Source: Alphaproteobacteria bacterium
GTDB lineage: Bacteria > Planctomycetota > Phycisphaerae > UBA1845
NCBI GenBank assembly: GCA_028285105.1
Contig: JANQQE010000005.1
Coordinates: forward strand, 155,286 to 219,285
Direction: 5' to 3'
DNA: 64,000 nucleotides
The notes under the pieces are model-generated. The model had not been told where the DNA came from, made no database searches, and saw nothing but the letters and a program-made list of their open reading frames with translations. Positions 1 to 9,400 of the stretch are shown here, piece by piece (positions within the stretch are counted from its first letter, which is position 1; the number at the start of each line of letters is the position of its first letter). Made by a program: the position numbers and the translations under genes.

Positions 1-645
1 GTTGGGCGTGAGGTCGCAATGCACGACAAGATGATGATGTGCATACCTGACGGCATCGCAAACTTCACAAAATAACGCGAGCCTTTCTTTCAGGCCCAAA
101 GTGTTCTTGTCGCAGTAATCGTTGATGGGCATGCCCTCGACATGTTCCATCACCAAATACGAGATGCCTCCCGACGTTGTACCGCCGTCGATGAGTCGAG
201 CCACATACGGGTGTTCAAGTTGAGCAAGGGTGCGACGTTCGGCATCAAATCGTTGCCGGACTTTGGCGCTGACAAGCCCCCAGCTAAGCAACTTGACTGC
301 CACTCTTTGATCGAAGAGTCCGTCTGCCCGTTCACCAACCCAGACCGTTCCCGTGCCTCCAGATTCGATTTTGTGCGTCAGGCGATATGTTCCCACGAGA
401 CTACCCACTTCAATTGTGGGGGTGGGCCGATGGGATTCAAAATGCTGACACAGAGGTGCAAAGCTTGTGTCATGGGGATCATGGTGGCGCAACAGTTTGA
501 TGACTTCATCAATGGCGCCGGGGTTGTATCTTGCTGCTTCTTTTAGATAGTTGGACCGCTCGTGTCCATCGAGACTCAATGCCCGATGGAATACATCTTG
601 AACACGCTTCAGCGATGCGGGATCTGTTTCAGAGAATCTGCTCAT
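1..645 (-). CDS. Ser/Thr protein kinase, N-terminal part (runs off the left edge)
   Basis: The frame is open from an ATG at 645 down to base 1, so only the first 215 residues are seen. Residues 1-72 form a helical N-terminal extension resembling that of the TPR kinase at 46921-49812. A protein kinase domain begins near residue 85 with a glycine-rich loop (IESGGTGTVW), the ATP lysine in VAVKLL, the hinge YLVMEHVEG, and reaches the catalytic loop HCDLTPN at the edge. The loop keeps the catalytic Asp but has Cys for the usual Arg and Thr for the usual Lys of HRDLKxxN. The gene lies 62 nt downstream of an ECF sigma factor on the same strand, the pairing common in planctomycetes. The family usually continues with a transmembrane segment and repeats, which cannot be seen here. 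Kinase identity is clear; activity is uncertain. Confidence 0.85.
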   Translation of the reverse strand, partial: MSRFSETDPASLKRVQDVFHRALSLDGHERSNYLKEAARYNPGAIDEVIKLLRHHDPHDTSFAPLCQHFESHRPTPTIEVGSLVGTYRLTHKIESGGTGTVWVGERADGLFDQRVAVKLLSWGLVSAKVRQRFDAERRTLAQLEHPYVARLIDGGTTSGGISYLVMEHVEGMPINDYCDKNTLGLKERLALFCEVCDAVRYAHHHLVVHCDLTPN

Positions 646-707
646 GGATCACTGCCTGGGTAGAGTGGGTCATGATCATGTCGGTGAAACGTTGCATGTT
701 TATTCTG

Positions 708-1298
708 TCAATCGTCAAAAAGTTGACTGCGTAGCCACGATCTGGCAAAGGTCCAATCACGCTCGACCGTGCAACGGTGAACGCACAATACTTTGGCGAC
801 TTCATCGACAGTCAGTCCCGCGAAGAATCGCAATTCGATGACCCGACTCTTTCTTGGGTCAAGTTCAGCCAATCTTTCGAGCGCTTCATCCAGCGCTGGT
901 AAAGTAAAACCGCGCTTCGCCACTTTGATAACCAGTTCATCCAATGGAAGAACAGCCGCTCCCCCGCCACGGCGCTGACTGTTGCGAGACCTGGCATAGT
1001 CGACAAGGATTCGACGCATCGTGTTTGCAGTGGCCGCGCGAAAATGAACGGGATCCATTTCGCATATGTTGCCCTGATCGGCGAGCCGCAGGTATGCCTC
1101 GTGTACCAACTCTGTTGTTTGCAGCGTGTGCCCTTGTCGCTCTTGTCGCATCGAACGCGATGCCAGGTTTCGTAGTTCCTGATACAGCTGAGACATCAGC
1201 CGGGAAACACTGGTGGATTTCTGAGTTTCGCTTGCGGAGTTGATTGACCGTGTATTCCCGCACAATTGACCCGTGTTGGTCGTTCGTGTCGATTCCAC
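708..1298 (-). CDS. ECF sigma factor (planctomycete Sigma70_ECF class)
   Basis: RNA polymerase sigma factor predicted to direct transcription of a small regulon. Region 2 is visible in LYQELRNLASRSM, GHTLQTTELVHEAYLRL and the FRAATANTMRRILVDYARSR segment. Region 4 is a helix-turn-helix in LRFFAGLTVDEVAKVL followed by TVERDW. I place the start at a GTG at 1298 because a GAGGA lies 7 nt upstream (1306-1310) and this gives 196 residues, normal for the class; the frame is open further, to an ATG at 1439. Region 2.1 looks slightly short. The gene is followed after 62 nt by the kinase at 1-645, so the pair probably forms one operon in which the kinase controls the sigma factor. Confidence 0.88.
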   Translation of the reverse strand: MESTRTTNTGQLCGNTRSINSASETQKSTSVSRLMSQLYQELRNLASRSMRQERQGHTLQTTELVHEAYLRLADQGNICEMDPVHFRAATANTMRRILVDYARSRNSQRRGGGAAVLPLDELVIKVAKRGFTLPALDEALERLAELDPRKSRVIELRFFAGLTVDEVAKVLCVHRCTVERDWTFARSWLRSQLFDD

Positions 1299-1587
1299 TT
1301 CAGATTCCTCAAAAAGTCCGAATGAAATTGCGGGGATCTGATAATCATTTTCGCCATTTAGGTTGGTAGGTGCAATAGCGAATCGTGTAATAAGAAAGAG
1401 ATCGGACGCCAAGATTCGGATTTGTCGATGCTGTGTCATTCTCTGCGGAGTCGTTGCGCGCGTTCAATCAAGACGGCGGCCCGATTGGCGAGCATCTGTT
1501 GTGTTTCAATGTGCTGGAATAGTCGTGCATCTCAATTCGGCGCGTTGCTGAGTCTGTCGGCTGCACGGCGTTACGTGGAGATCATCA

Positions 1588-1836
1588 GTGAAACATTTGA
1601 CCCGTCCCAGAAATATTATGTTCGCTACAACCGCGCTCGTTGCAGGCGTTATCGGAATTATTTCTCTAGCCCAGCCGGCTAATGCGCGCGGTCCAATCGG
1701 TGGTCCATTGTGCGGACCGACCTATCGCTGGGAATGCAGCAAGTCGCCTGGCGGACCATCAGTTCTCTTTTTCGGTACGGTCTGCGACAAAACCGCATAC
1801 GAAAACAAAACGGGATTGACTTGCACGGCGTTCTGA
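1588..1836 (+). CDS. Small secreted protein of unknown function
   Basis: Predicted 82-residue exported protein. It starts at GTG 1588 with GGAG 7 nt upstream (1577-1580). Residues 1-33 look like a signal peptide: basic start, hydrophobic stretch ATTALVAGVIGIISLA, cleavage near ANA-RG. The mature part is about 49 residues with four cysteines, rich in Gly and Pro, and could form two disulphides. I recognise no family. A hairpin terminator follows at 1915-1947, which supports the gene being real and transcribed alone. It is divergent from the ECF sigma gene. Confidence 0.6.
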   Translation: MKHLTRPRNIMFATTALVAGVIGIISLAQPANARGPIGGPLCGPTYRWECSKSPGGPSVLFFGTVCDKTAYENKTGLTCTAF

Positions 1837-1914
1837 GTTGCTTGGCGATTGAGTAGTTAGCCAATCAGTTTTTACGAATCGCGATCCCAAAGAATGATTA
1901 GTGAAGTCCCGGCT

Positions 1915-1947
1915 GCCGGGTACAACTTGCGTACCCGGCCGCTTTTT
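1915..1947 (+). terminator. Rho-independent terminator after the small secreted protein
   Basis: Stem GCCGGGTAC / GTACCCGGC (9 bp, perfect) with a 7-nt loop, then CGCTTTTTG. It lies 79 nt past the stop codon of the gene ending at 1836. Confidence 0.7.
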
Positions 1948-2078
1948 GCGCATCGCGAATTTGAGATACGAATTCCGAGCCAAAAGAAAATGCATCAGTA
2001 TTTGCGCGGCATGTTAATCTGTCGTTGAATATTCAAGAACGGCAGTTCGCAGCTGAGAGCAATCCCAAGCTGACGCTG

Positions 2079-3185
2079 CTATCCTGCGCCCTGACCTTCG
2101 CCGTTTTCCGTGGGTTCGACGACCAGCACATTCGAAGCGAGGTCATCGGAGAGACGTTCGCCCAGACCGGCTTCCTTGGTGCGCTTTTTCAGTAGGTCGT
2201 TTGGCTTGACTCCGCGCGGAAGTCGGGCAAGGTGGCAAATGGGTTCGCCGGGGCTGATGGCTGGGAGTGTGGTCATGCCTATGACGATTGCATTGAACGG
2301 CGCATGAAGGGTATTGCGTTCGCTTCCCAATAGCGTGGTGTTGGTGGCCAACGGTTGGTCTTTGCTGATGATGTCGCCGGGTTTGATGTGGAACTGAAGG
2401 AATCCTCCGTTTTCCGCACGTGTCCATTTCGACGTATTGACAATGACTTGAAACGAAGCGTTGTCCGGTTTGCCGTCGAGCATTTCGAGTTTTCGCAGGA
2501 CGTTCTTGACGCCTACCGTGGCGGCTTCGACGATACCCGGTTCGACTTTCCAGACTTCGCCGCCTTCCATGATAATCGTCGGGCAACCTGCGCGGCAGGC
2601 TTCGCGGCGCAATGCGCCTTTGGGCCCTTTACCGTTGATGATGACTTCAAACCCGAATGCCTCTGCCAGCATTTTGACTTTCGGGTCGGTCATATCGCCG
2701 CGCACGTTTGGATAGTTCGTGCGGCGAACAGCGGCAGTGTGCAGGTCTATGCCATAGTCGCTTCGACAGATGATTTCTTCAAAGATCGTCGCTGCCATCC
2801 TTCCGGCGAGGCTGCCGGACTTCGTACCGGGAAAGCTGCGATTGAGATCGCGCCGATCGGGCAGATAGCGCGAGTGTCGCTCGAACGACAACATGTTTAA
2901 GACGGGTACCAAAATGACGCTACCCCGCTTCAACAGGAACGATTCATCTTGAACGAGTGTGCGAATCGCTCCCGTTCCGTTGATCTCATCGCCATGAAGG
3001 GCAGCCGTCACGAACACGGTTGGCCCCGGCTCGACGGCGCGCCTGATGTGAATTGGGATATTGACGGTAACGCCGGAATAGGCCTCCCCGACAGCGAGTT
3101 TGACATTGCGCGACTCACCAGGCTGGATGGTCGTGCCATTCCATTCGTCGATTGATTTTCGGATTCGTTCCATGTGATTGGTCAC
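2079..3185 (-). CDS. Succinylglutamate desuccinylase/aspartoacylase family protein
   Basis: Zinc-dependent deacylase or carboxypeptidase of the M14-like AstE/ASPA family, 368 residues. The zinc motif is seen in AALHGDEINGTGAIR, a downstream zinc His in YGIDLHTAA, an Arg/Asn pair in RRDLNRSFPG, and the likely catalytic Glu in TIIMEGGE. The C-terminal third is a beta-rich domain typical of the family. It is the last gene of a minus-strand operon, 19 nt after rimK, and the same three-gene set (RimB-like protease, RimK, AstE/ASPA-like protein) recurs in many bacteria. The natural substrate may be a peptide or glutamate-tagged product of RimK; this is inferred from context only. The start is GTG 3185; an ATG at 3173 is an alternative. 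Confidence 0.85.
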   Translation of the reverse strand: MTNHMERIRKSIDEWNGTTIQPGESRNVKLAVGEAYSGVTVNIPIHIRRAVEPGPTVFVTAALHGDEINGTGAIRTLVQDESFLLKRGSVILVPVLNMLSFERHSRYLPDRRDLNRSFPGTKSGSLAGRMAATIFEEIICRSDYGIDLHTAAVRRTNYPNVRGDMTDPKVKMLAEAFGFEVIINGKGPKGALRREACRAGCPTIIMEGGEVWKVEPGIVEAATVGVKNVLRKLEMLDGKPDNASFQVIVNTSKWTRAENGGFLQFHIKPGDIISKDQPLATNTTLLGSERNTLHAPFNAIVIGMTTLPAISPGEPICHLARLPRGVKPNDLLKKRTKEAGLGERLSDDLASNVLVVEPTENGEGQGAG

Positions 3186-3204
3186 GCCCGCAACGGACGA
3201 AGAG

Positions 3205-4401
3205 TCAGTCCTGTGGAGGCAATTCCTTCATTTGCGCGCGACGCTTCCGGCGTGTTTTTTCGGGAATCATTGCCCGCATGCTTTCAAGTTTCCCGAAACA
3301 CAGCAAGCGGTCGCCAGCTTCGAGCGCTCGAGAAGATCGGGGGTTCGGAATGACCGTCGTACCCCGATAAAGTGTCAGAATGTTAATGTCGCGATCGAGC
3401 AAGCCCGATTCGACGATGGTCTGGCCGGTATATTCTGACCCTTCGGGAACGTGGATTTCAGTCACGCCATAACCGCGACTGACGGTTAAACGCTGGCGGA
3501 TGTCGATTTCGGGGAAGTTCACTTGCGCCGAAATGTAGTCGATGATCGCTCCTGCAATGTCGAGTTGTGTGCAGGTTTCGATCCCTTCGAGACCAGGCGA
3601 TGAATTGACTTCCATCACCTGCGGACCGTCCTTGCCTTCAAGCATATCCACGCCCGCAACTCGCAGACCCATGATCTGCGCCGCGCGGACGGCTGTCTCG
3701 CGATAGACATCGTCAAGTTCAACAACTTCCGTTACACCGCCGCGATGTACGTTGCTTCTGAATTCCTGGCCCTGTGCAACGCGCCGCATTGCAGCGACGA
3801 CGCGATCGCCGATGACAAACGCGCGAACGTCACGCCCCTTGCTTTCTGCAACGAATTTTTGAATAAGGACGTTTTGGTTGGCGCTTTGCAACGTTTCGAT
3901 AATTGCCTCAGCCACCTTGGCGGTTTCGGCAAGTACGACACCAACACCCTGCGTACCTTCCAGAAGTTTGATGATGACCGGCGCACCCCCGACGCGCTCG
4001 ATGGCTGGCAGCAGGTCTTTGCGATCTCGGGCGAATGTTGTCTCCGGAATACCGATCCGATGGCGGCTCAGTATCTGTAAGCTGCGAAGTTTGTCGCGGG
4101 AGTTGGAGATACCGGCTGACGAGTTCGCGCAGAACACGTCCATTTGCTCGAATTGTCTGACCACCGCCGTTCCGAAATAAGTGATGGACGCGCCGACGCG
4201 CGGCAAAACGGCGTCGTACTGGCTTAGCTGTTTGGAGCGATAATTCAGGTCCGGCTCTTCCTGTCGAAGATCGATACCGAATTTAAGGGTATTTAGAATC
4301 TTGACGTCGTGCCCACGATCTTCGGCCGCCTCGCGCAGACGTCTGGAGCTGTAGCATTTTGGGCTGCAAGACAAAATCGCCAGTTTCATTTTTGCACTCA
4401 T
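3205..4401 (-). CDS. rimK: RimK-type ATP-grasp glutamate ligase fused to an RCK_C (TrkA-C) domain
   Basis: ATP-grasp ligase expected to add glutamate to a protein or peptide C-terminus; E. coli RimK modifies ribosomal protein S6. Residues 1-95 are the preATP-grasp domain. Residues 98-295 carry the ATP-grasp fold, with the SRDK start of the domain, VIIKLLEGTQGVGV as the glycine loop, GRDVRAFVIGD, and the metal-binding end MEVNSSPGLEGIE. Normal RimK ends near residue 300. Here residues 308-380 add an RCK_C-like module (GVTEIHVPEGSEYTGQTI through EAGDRLLCFG), a ligand-binding domain best known from K+ transport regulators. A basic tail follows. The ATG overlaps the stop codon of the protease gene by one base, so translation is probably coupled. 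Confidence 0.9.
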   Translation of the reverse strand: MSAKMKLAILSCSPKCYSSRRLREAAEDRGHDVKILNTLKFGIDLRQEEPDLNYRSKQLSQYDAVLPRVGASITYFGTAVVRQFEQMDVFCANSSAGISNSRDKLRSLQILSRHRIGIPETTFARDRKDLLPAIERVGGAPVIIKLLEGTQGVGVVLAETAKVAEAIIETLQSANQNVLIQKFVAESKGRDVRAFVIGDRVVAAMRRVAQGQEFRSNVHRGGVTEVVELDDVYRETAVRAAQIMGLRVAGVDMLEGKDGPQVMEVNSSPGLEGIETCTQLDIAGAIIDYISAQVNFPEIDIRQRLTVSRGYGVTEIHVPEGSEYTGQTIVESGLLDRDINILTLYRGTTVIPNPRSSRALEAGDRLLCFGKLESMRAMIPEKTRRKRRAQMKELPPQD

Positions 4402-4919
4402 CAGCCTTGCCCCTTCCCAATCTTGGATTTGACTCTTTCCGTTTCGATCGACTGTTTATGATTCTTTGCCCTCGGTGGCTGACCGCCATAAAACGACTTT
4501 CCGCAATCGACCATAAATCGCTTGCGAATCGCTTCGCGGCCGAGCAGCATGCGGAATCCCATCTCGTCGCGGTTTGCGAGCGTCAGTTCGATGGGCCAGG
4601 ACTCGCCCAACACCTCAATTGTGGTGACGATCACCGGACGCTTCTGAGCGTGCCCGGTCGAACTTCGAATCATCCGATACTCCAGAACCTCAGCCTGGCA
4701 TTCGACCGTCTCGCGGGAGTTGCGTTGCATCGGATGGACGTGAAAACTCGCGAATGTTTTTCCGTCTCGGTCGCACGTTTTGATATCAAATGCATGAAGC
4801 GACGACGATCGCGCACCCGTGTCGATCTTTGCTTTGACCCGTTTGATTCCCAAGTCAGGCAATGCAATCCACTCTCGCCAGCCGATGACTGCCAACGCCT
4901 TCTTCTTCGACTTCTTCAT
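4401..4919 (-). CDS. RimB-like retropepsin-fold 'ATP-dependent zinc protease' family protein
   Basis: Protein of about 172 residues of the family annotated as ATP-dependent zinc protease (PF05618 type), which has a retropepsin-like core. The motif AKIDTGARSSSLHA (about residues 29-42) holds the Asp-Thr-Gly of the active site, and the late motif MGFRMLLGREAI matches the family. Family members are encoded with rimK and are thought to process or counteract glutamylation. It is the first gene of a three-gene operon. The start is taken as ATG 4919 because the protein then begins MKKSKKK before the first conserved strand; a GTG at 4940 is also possible. Confidence 0.8.
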   Translation of the reverse strand: MKKSKKKALAVIGWREWIALPDLGIKRVKAKIDTGARSSSLHAFDIKTCDRDGKTFASFHVHPMQRNSRETVECQAEVLEYRMIRSSTGHAQKRPVIVTTIEVLGESWPIELTLANRDEMGFRMLLGREAIRKRFMVDCGKSFYGGQPPRAKNHKQSIETERVKSKIGKGQG

Positions 4920-5264
4920 GCTGAGTTGTTCCGATCGCACAAAGTCGTATCAGTTCGATGGCGACACAGTCCGATGGCGATACTGAGATTCCATCTCCAC
5001 GCATTGCCGAACGTTTTTGACCGGGGCAATATTTTCTCTCAAGCCTACGATTAGACAAAAGCGAAGCCGACTTGGCAACTTTGTACTGTTCGCCATTGCA
5101 CCAGCAACGATTCGGTAAATCGCAATTCATCACAAAAGCCACGCAATGGTTAAACCTTGCGTAAGGCAAACAACAACCAGACAATGGTGCGAACTATGCG
5201 GCAAGTTTATCCGTTCGTTGCGCAAACGGACAATCTAGCCGCCGCTCAACGGAGACGTCATCGA

Positions 5265-6359
5265 ATGCTTCGCAAACGACATCCGCCGGCTGGTTCCAAA
5301 CCGGGCACACTCGTTATTCACGAAAGCTCTCAAGCACCTGTCATTCGAATCATGAAGTACAATCCAAATCATCTCGAGGAGCGCGAGGACGTCAAAGTTT
5401 CCGAATTGACCGGGCTACTCGAATCGAACATGACATGCTGGATCGATGTGCAGGGACTCGGCGACGAAGGGATGTTGCGAGACATCGCAGCGCAATTCGA
5501 ATTGCACCCTCTGGCGCTGGAAGCCGTCGTCAACGTACCGCAGCGCCCCAAGGTTGAGACGTACGACAAACACACGCTCTGCATCACCCGCATGGTCATG
5601 CCCAACGACATCGGAATGCGTCCGGAGCAGGTCAGCATCTTCGTCGGCGAGAATTATGTCCTGACATTCCAGGAGCGAAGCGGCGATGTTTTTGATCCGA
5701 TTAGAAAACGGATTCGCAACAAGGGGCCAATCATCATGAAGGAGGGGCCCAGTTATCTTTCATACGCCCTGCTTGATGCCATCATCGACGGTTACTATCC
5801 GCTGCTGGAAAAGTTCGGCGAAAACCTCGAGGCGTTGGAGAATCGGATCGTCGAGGAACCGACGCCCGATGTTCTGCATGAAATTCACGGTATCCGACGC
5901 GACCTCTTGACGATCCGGCGATCCATATGGCCACAGCGCGAAGCGGTCAACACGCTGATCCGCGACGAAAACCCAATGATCAGCGAAACGGTACGCATGT
6001 ACCTGCGCGACTGCTACGATCACTGTGTACAGTTGATGGACGGAGTTGAAACATACCGCGAATTGTCCGGCGGACTGATGGATGTGTATCTTTCGAGCGT
6101 GGGTCACCGTCAGAATGAAGTTATGAAAGTGCTGACGGTCATGGCCTCCATCTTTATTCCACTGACTTTTTTAGCTGGGATTTACGGCATGAATTTTGAA
6201 AACATGCCGGAACTGCGGGCTCGCTGGGCGTATCCGTTCCTGCTGGCAGTCATGGTGGTCATCGCTGTCGGTATGATCGTATTCTTTCGTCGCAAGGGGT
6301 GGCTGGGCGGAACAGTGGGTGACTCGATGTCCGAACAACAAAGACGCCGCGATCCGTAG
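5265..6359 (+). CDS. corA: CorA-type magnesium/cobalt transporter
   Basis: Inner-membrane divalent cation channel, Mg2+ or Co2+, working as a pentamer. The long N-terminal cytoplasmic domain is followed by two C-terminal membrane helices (about residues 285-307 and 321-342). The signature YGMNF (GMN near residue 308) lies at the end of the first helix, and the loop after it is short and acidic. I choose ATG 5265 because GGAG lies 10 nt upstream (5251-5254) and the length, 364, suits the family; TTG 5157 and ATGs at 5184 and 5196 are in frame upstream. It is divergent from the RimK operon and followed 47 nt later by the MscK-like channel, so the two ion-transport genes may be cotranscribed. 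Confidence 0.92.
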   Translation: MLRKRHPPAGSKPGTLVIHESSQAPVIRIMKYNPNHLEEREDVKVSELTGLLESNMTCWIDVQGLGDEGMLRDIAAQFELHPLALEAVVNVPQRPKVETYDKHTLCITRMVMPNDIGMRPEQVSIFVGENYVLTFQERSGDVFDPIRKRIRNKGPIIMKEGPSYLSYALLDAIIDGYYPLLEKFGENLEALENRIVEEPTPDVLHEIHGIRRDLLTIRRSIWPQREAVNTLIRDENPMISETVRMYLRDCYDHCVQLMDGVETYRELSGGLMDVYLSSVGHRQNEVMKVLTVMASIFIPLTFLAGIYGMNFENMPELRARWAYPFLLAVMVVIAVGMIVFFRRKGWLGGTVGDSMSEQQRRRDP

Positions 6360-6406
6360 CGATTCAATAATCGGGGTGATGTTTTGAACGGAATGTTCCG
6401 CGCGAT

Positions 6407-9400
6407 ATGAAACATCCGAAACTATCAATTCGAATCGAACTACTGCTGTTGGTGGCTGTCCTGCTGGTTGCACCGATGGGCGCGGCGGGTCAGACGGGTC
6501 GAACGGATCAGACGGGTCTGGCCGGGCAGGATGTGCAGATGGGTCCGGATGTCGAGTCGAATGGCCCGCCACCTTCTTCTGCACCGCAACTCCTGTTGAC
6601 CAAGCCAGAACTACAGCTACAGCTTGAACAAATCAAAGAGTCGCCAAATCTCTCCGATGAAGCAAAAGCAAAAGTCGTTGGCGTTTATACGCAAACCATT
6701 TCGCAACTTGAGGTCGCCGAGCAATGGGCGGCGAAAGCATCCGACTACGAATCGGATCGCCAGCAGGCTCCCGAACGACTTGCAGCGATACAGGCGGAAC
6801 TGCTCAAGCCGCTCCCCGATCCCGGCGTTTCGCAGGACGCCAGCCGTACCGACCTCGAACTCCGCTTGCGACAGGTTCAAATCGATCTTGAGAACGAAAA
6901 GAAAGCGCTCACCGACTGGGAACGCGAACGCGACCAGCGCACCGATCGTCGCAAAGAAATCCCCGAATTGGTGGCTTCTGCAAAAGCGCGATTGTTGGCA
7001 TTGACAGAACCAACGCCATCAGCCGATAGCGATCAGTCGCCAATGCTTCGATTGGGGCAACGGGCACTTGCACAAGCGAGGCGGTTGGCAATCGAACGCG
7101 AGATCGAGGCTTACAACAGCGAATTGCTCAGCTATGATGCCCGACGCGAACTGTTGCAAGCGCGACTCGATCGATCCACGCTACTCGTCAACTATGCCGA
7201 AAAATTGGCGGCGGCGATTCAACAGCGCGTGCAGGAAAAAGCCCACGTCGAATCCATTCAGGCGCTGGATGATGCGCGGGAGCAACTTAAGCAAGCCCAC
7301 CCTTCCGTCAAACCGCTGATTGAAGAGCGTGAACAGTTGGCGCTTCGCGCCAAGGAATTGCAATCTGAGATCAAAGAGATCGACAGACGCGTTGTGGAGA
7401 CCGATGCCCAACTTGCCCACCTCAGTCAGGAATTTGAGAAGATCAAACGCCGTGTTAGCGTCACCGGTTTGACGAATGCCATCGGGCAACTGCTTCGCAA
7501 GCATCGGGGCAACCTTCCTGGCATCCGCCCGATTCAACGTGACTTGCGGCAAGGCAAGGATCGAATCAGCGAAGCCCAACTGACCATTCTTGAACTTGAA
7601 GACAGGCGTTCCGAACTCGTTGCGGACGATTCGATCGTAGCCGACATTCTAACCAAAGTTGGCGATGTCGAATCGACCGAACGTCGAGACGTGATCGAAC
7701 AAGCCGCGAAAGAGGCAATCGCAAATCTGCGAGCCGATACCGGCAGCCTGCTGAAAGAGAACGATCGACTATTCGACAAGCTTGTCGATCTCGACAGCAA
7801 AGAGCGCGAGTTGGTCGTGACCATTGAACGCTTCAAACAATACGTTGACGAGAAAGTTCTATGGATTCGAAGCGGTTCGACGCCGAACGTTTCCGACTTG
7901 CGTCAAGCCCGCGACGCCTTCGTTTGGCTGATCAGGCCAGCCAGTTGGGGCAATGTGATTCGGTCGATTGGCGGAACCCTTCGTGCCAGTGCGGCTTGGA
8001 TGGGCGGTGGGGCGCTGTTGCTGCTGGCCATCTGGATCACGTCGGGGCGATTGCGCCGGAGCATCCGCTCAGCCGGCGATCGCGTCAACAAACCAGCGAA
8101 GGACTCCATGCTGCTTAGTGTCGGCGTGTTGTTTGCGACCGCTTTTCTAGCGATCCGTTGGCCGGCAACGCTTTGGTTTATCGGCTGGATCATCGCCGCC
8201 CCGAATGAGGCGACGGATTTTTCCAAAGCCATCTCCAGTGGACTGAGCGCAGCTGCTGTCATCTTGCTGACGTTGCAGTCGCTTCGACAGATCGCCCGCA
8301 TCAACGGGCTAGGCGAGAAGCACTTCCGGTGGAACGCGCAGTCGCTCAAACTATTGAAACTGCATATTGCATGGCTGATCCCTATCCTCGTACCGACGTT
8401 CTTTGTTTTCTCGACAATGGAATCACAGGGCAACGAGGCGTTCAAAGGGTCGCTGGGGCGCGCCGCGTTTGTCATCGCGTTTCTGTCGATCGCACTTTTT
8501 GTTCAGCGCGTTTTACGACCCACCGGTCCGGTCCTTGGGCCGGTCTTGCAGCGACAGCCAGCGAGTTGGCTGAATCGGCTGAGACACGTGTGGTACGCCG
8601 TGACGTTGGCGCTTCCGCTGCTGCTCGTTCTTGCGGCGATCATGGGCTTCTACTACACGTCGCTCTATTTGGGGACGCGCTTTATCGAATCGGTTTGGCT
8701 GCTCGTCGGTTTGATTGTCGGGTTTTCAATGATCAAACGCTGGCTCGTCTTGCAGATTCGTCGTCGAGCCATCGCAGAAGCCCAGGAACGAGCCGCACAA
8801 AAGAAGCAACAGGAACAAGAATCGGAAACGCCTGCCGATCCAGATGTGGTCAGCGTTCCGGAAGAGCGTCTTGACGTTGTTTCGATCAACAAACAAACGT
8901 TGCAACTCGTCCGTGTGACAATGATGGTGGTTGGCGTGGTTGGCCTCTGGGCGATCTGGGCAGATGCGCTTCCGGCGCTGGGCGTGCTGCGCGGTGTGAC
9001 GCTCTGGTCGATCACGCATCAGGTTTCAGAAACCGTCACGACAGCCGACGGAAAAACAGTCGTCAACGAGTTCGCTAAGACCATTCCGATTACGCTGGCA
9101 AACCTCGGTCTGGTCAGCTTAACGGTCCTGATCACGATCGTCGCTGTCAAGAATGTTCCCGGTCTTTTGGAAATCACGATTCTCCAGCGCTTGCCCATCG
9201 ATGCCGGTGGGCGATTCACTGCGACGGCGATCACGCGCTATCTGATTACGGTGACGGGCGTCATTCTTGCGTTCGGTCAGGTCGGTGTGGGGTGGGCGCA
9301 GGTTCAATGGCTTGTCGCGGCGATGACCGTTGGTTTGGGTTTTGGGTTGCAGGAGATTTTCGCAAATCTTGCCTCGGGACTGATGTTGCTGATCGAAAGG

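Noticed and set aside
4359..5054. Plus-strand frame of 231 codons opposite the RimB-like protease
   Set aside because: The minus-strand gene has clear family motifs and operon structure; this one has none.
6480..6560. Repeat-like CAGACGGGTC... stretch as a regulatory repeat
   Set aside because: It falls inside the MscK-like gene just after the signal peptide and simply encodes a low-complexity linker.
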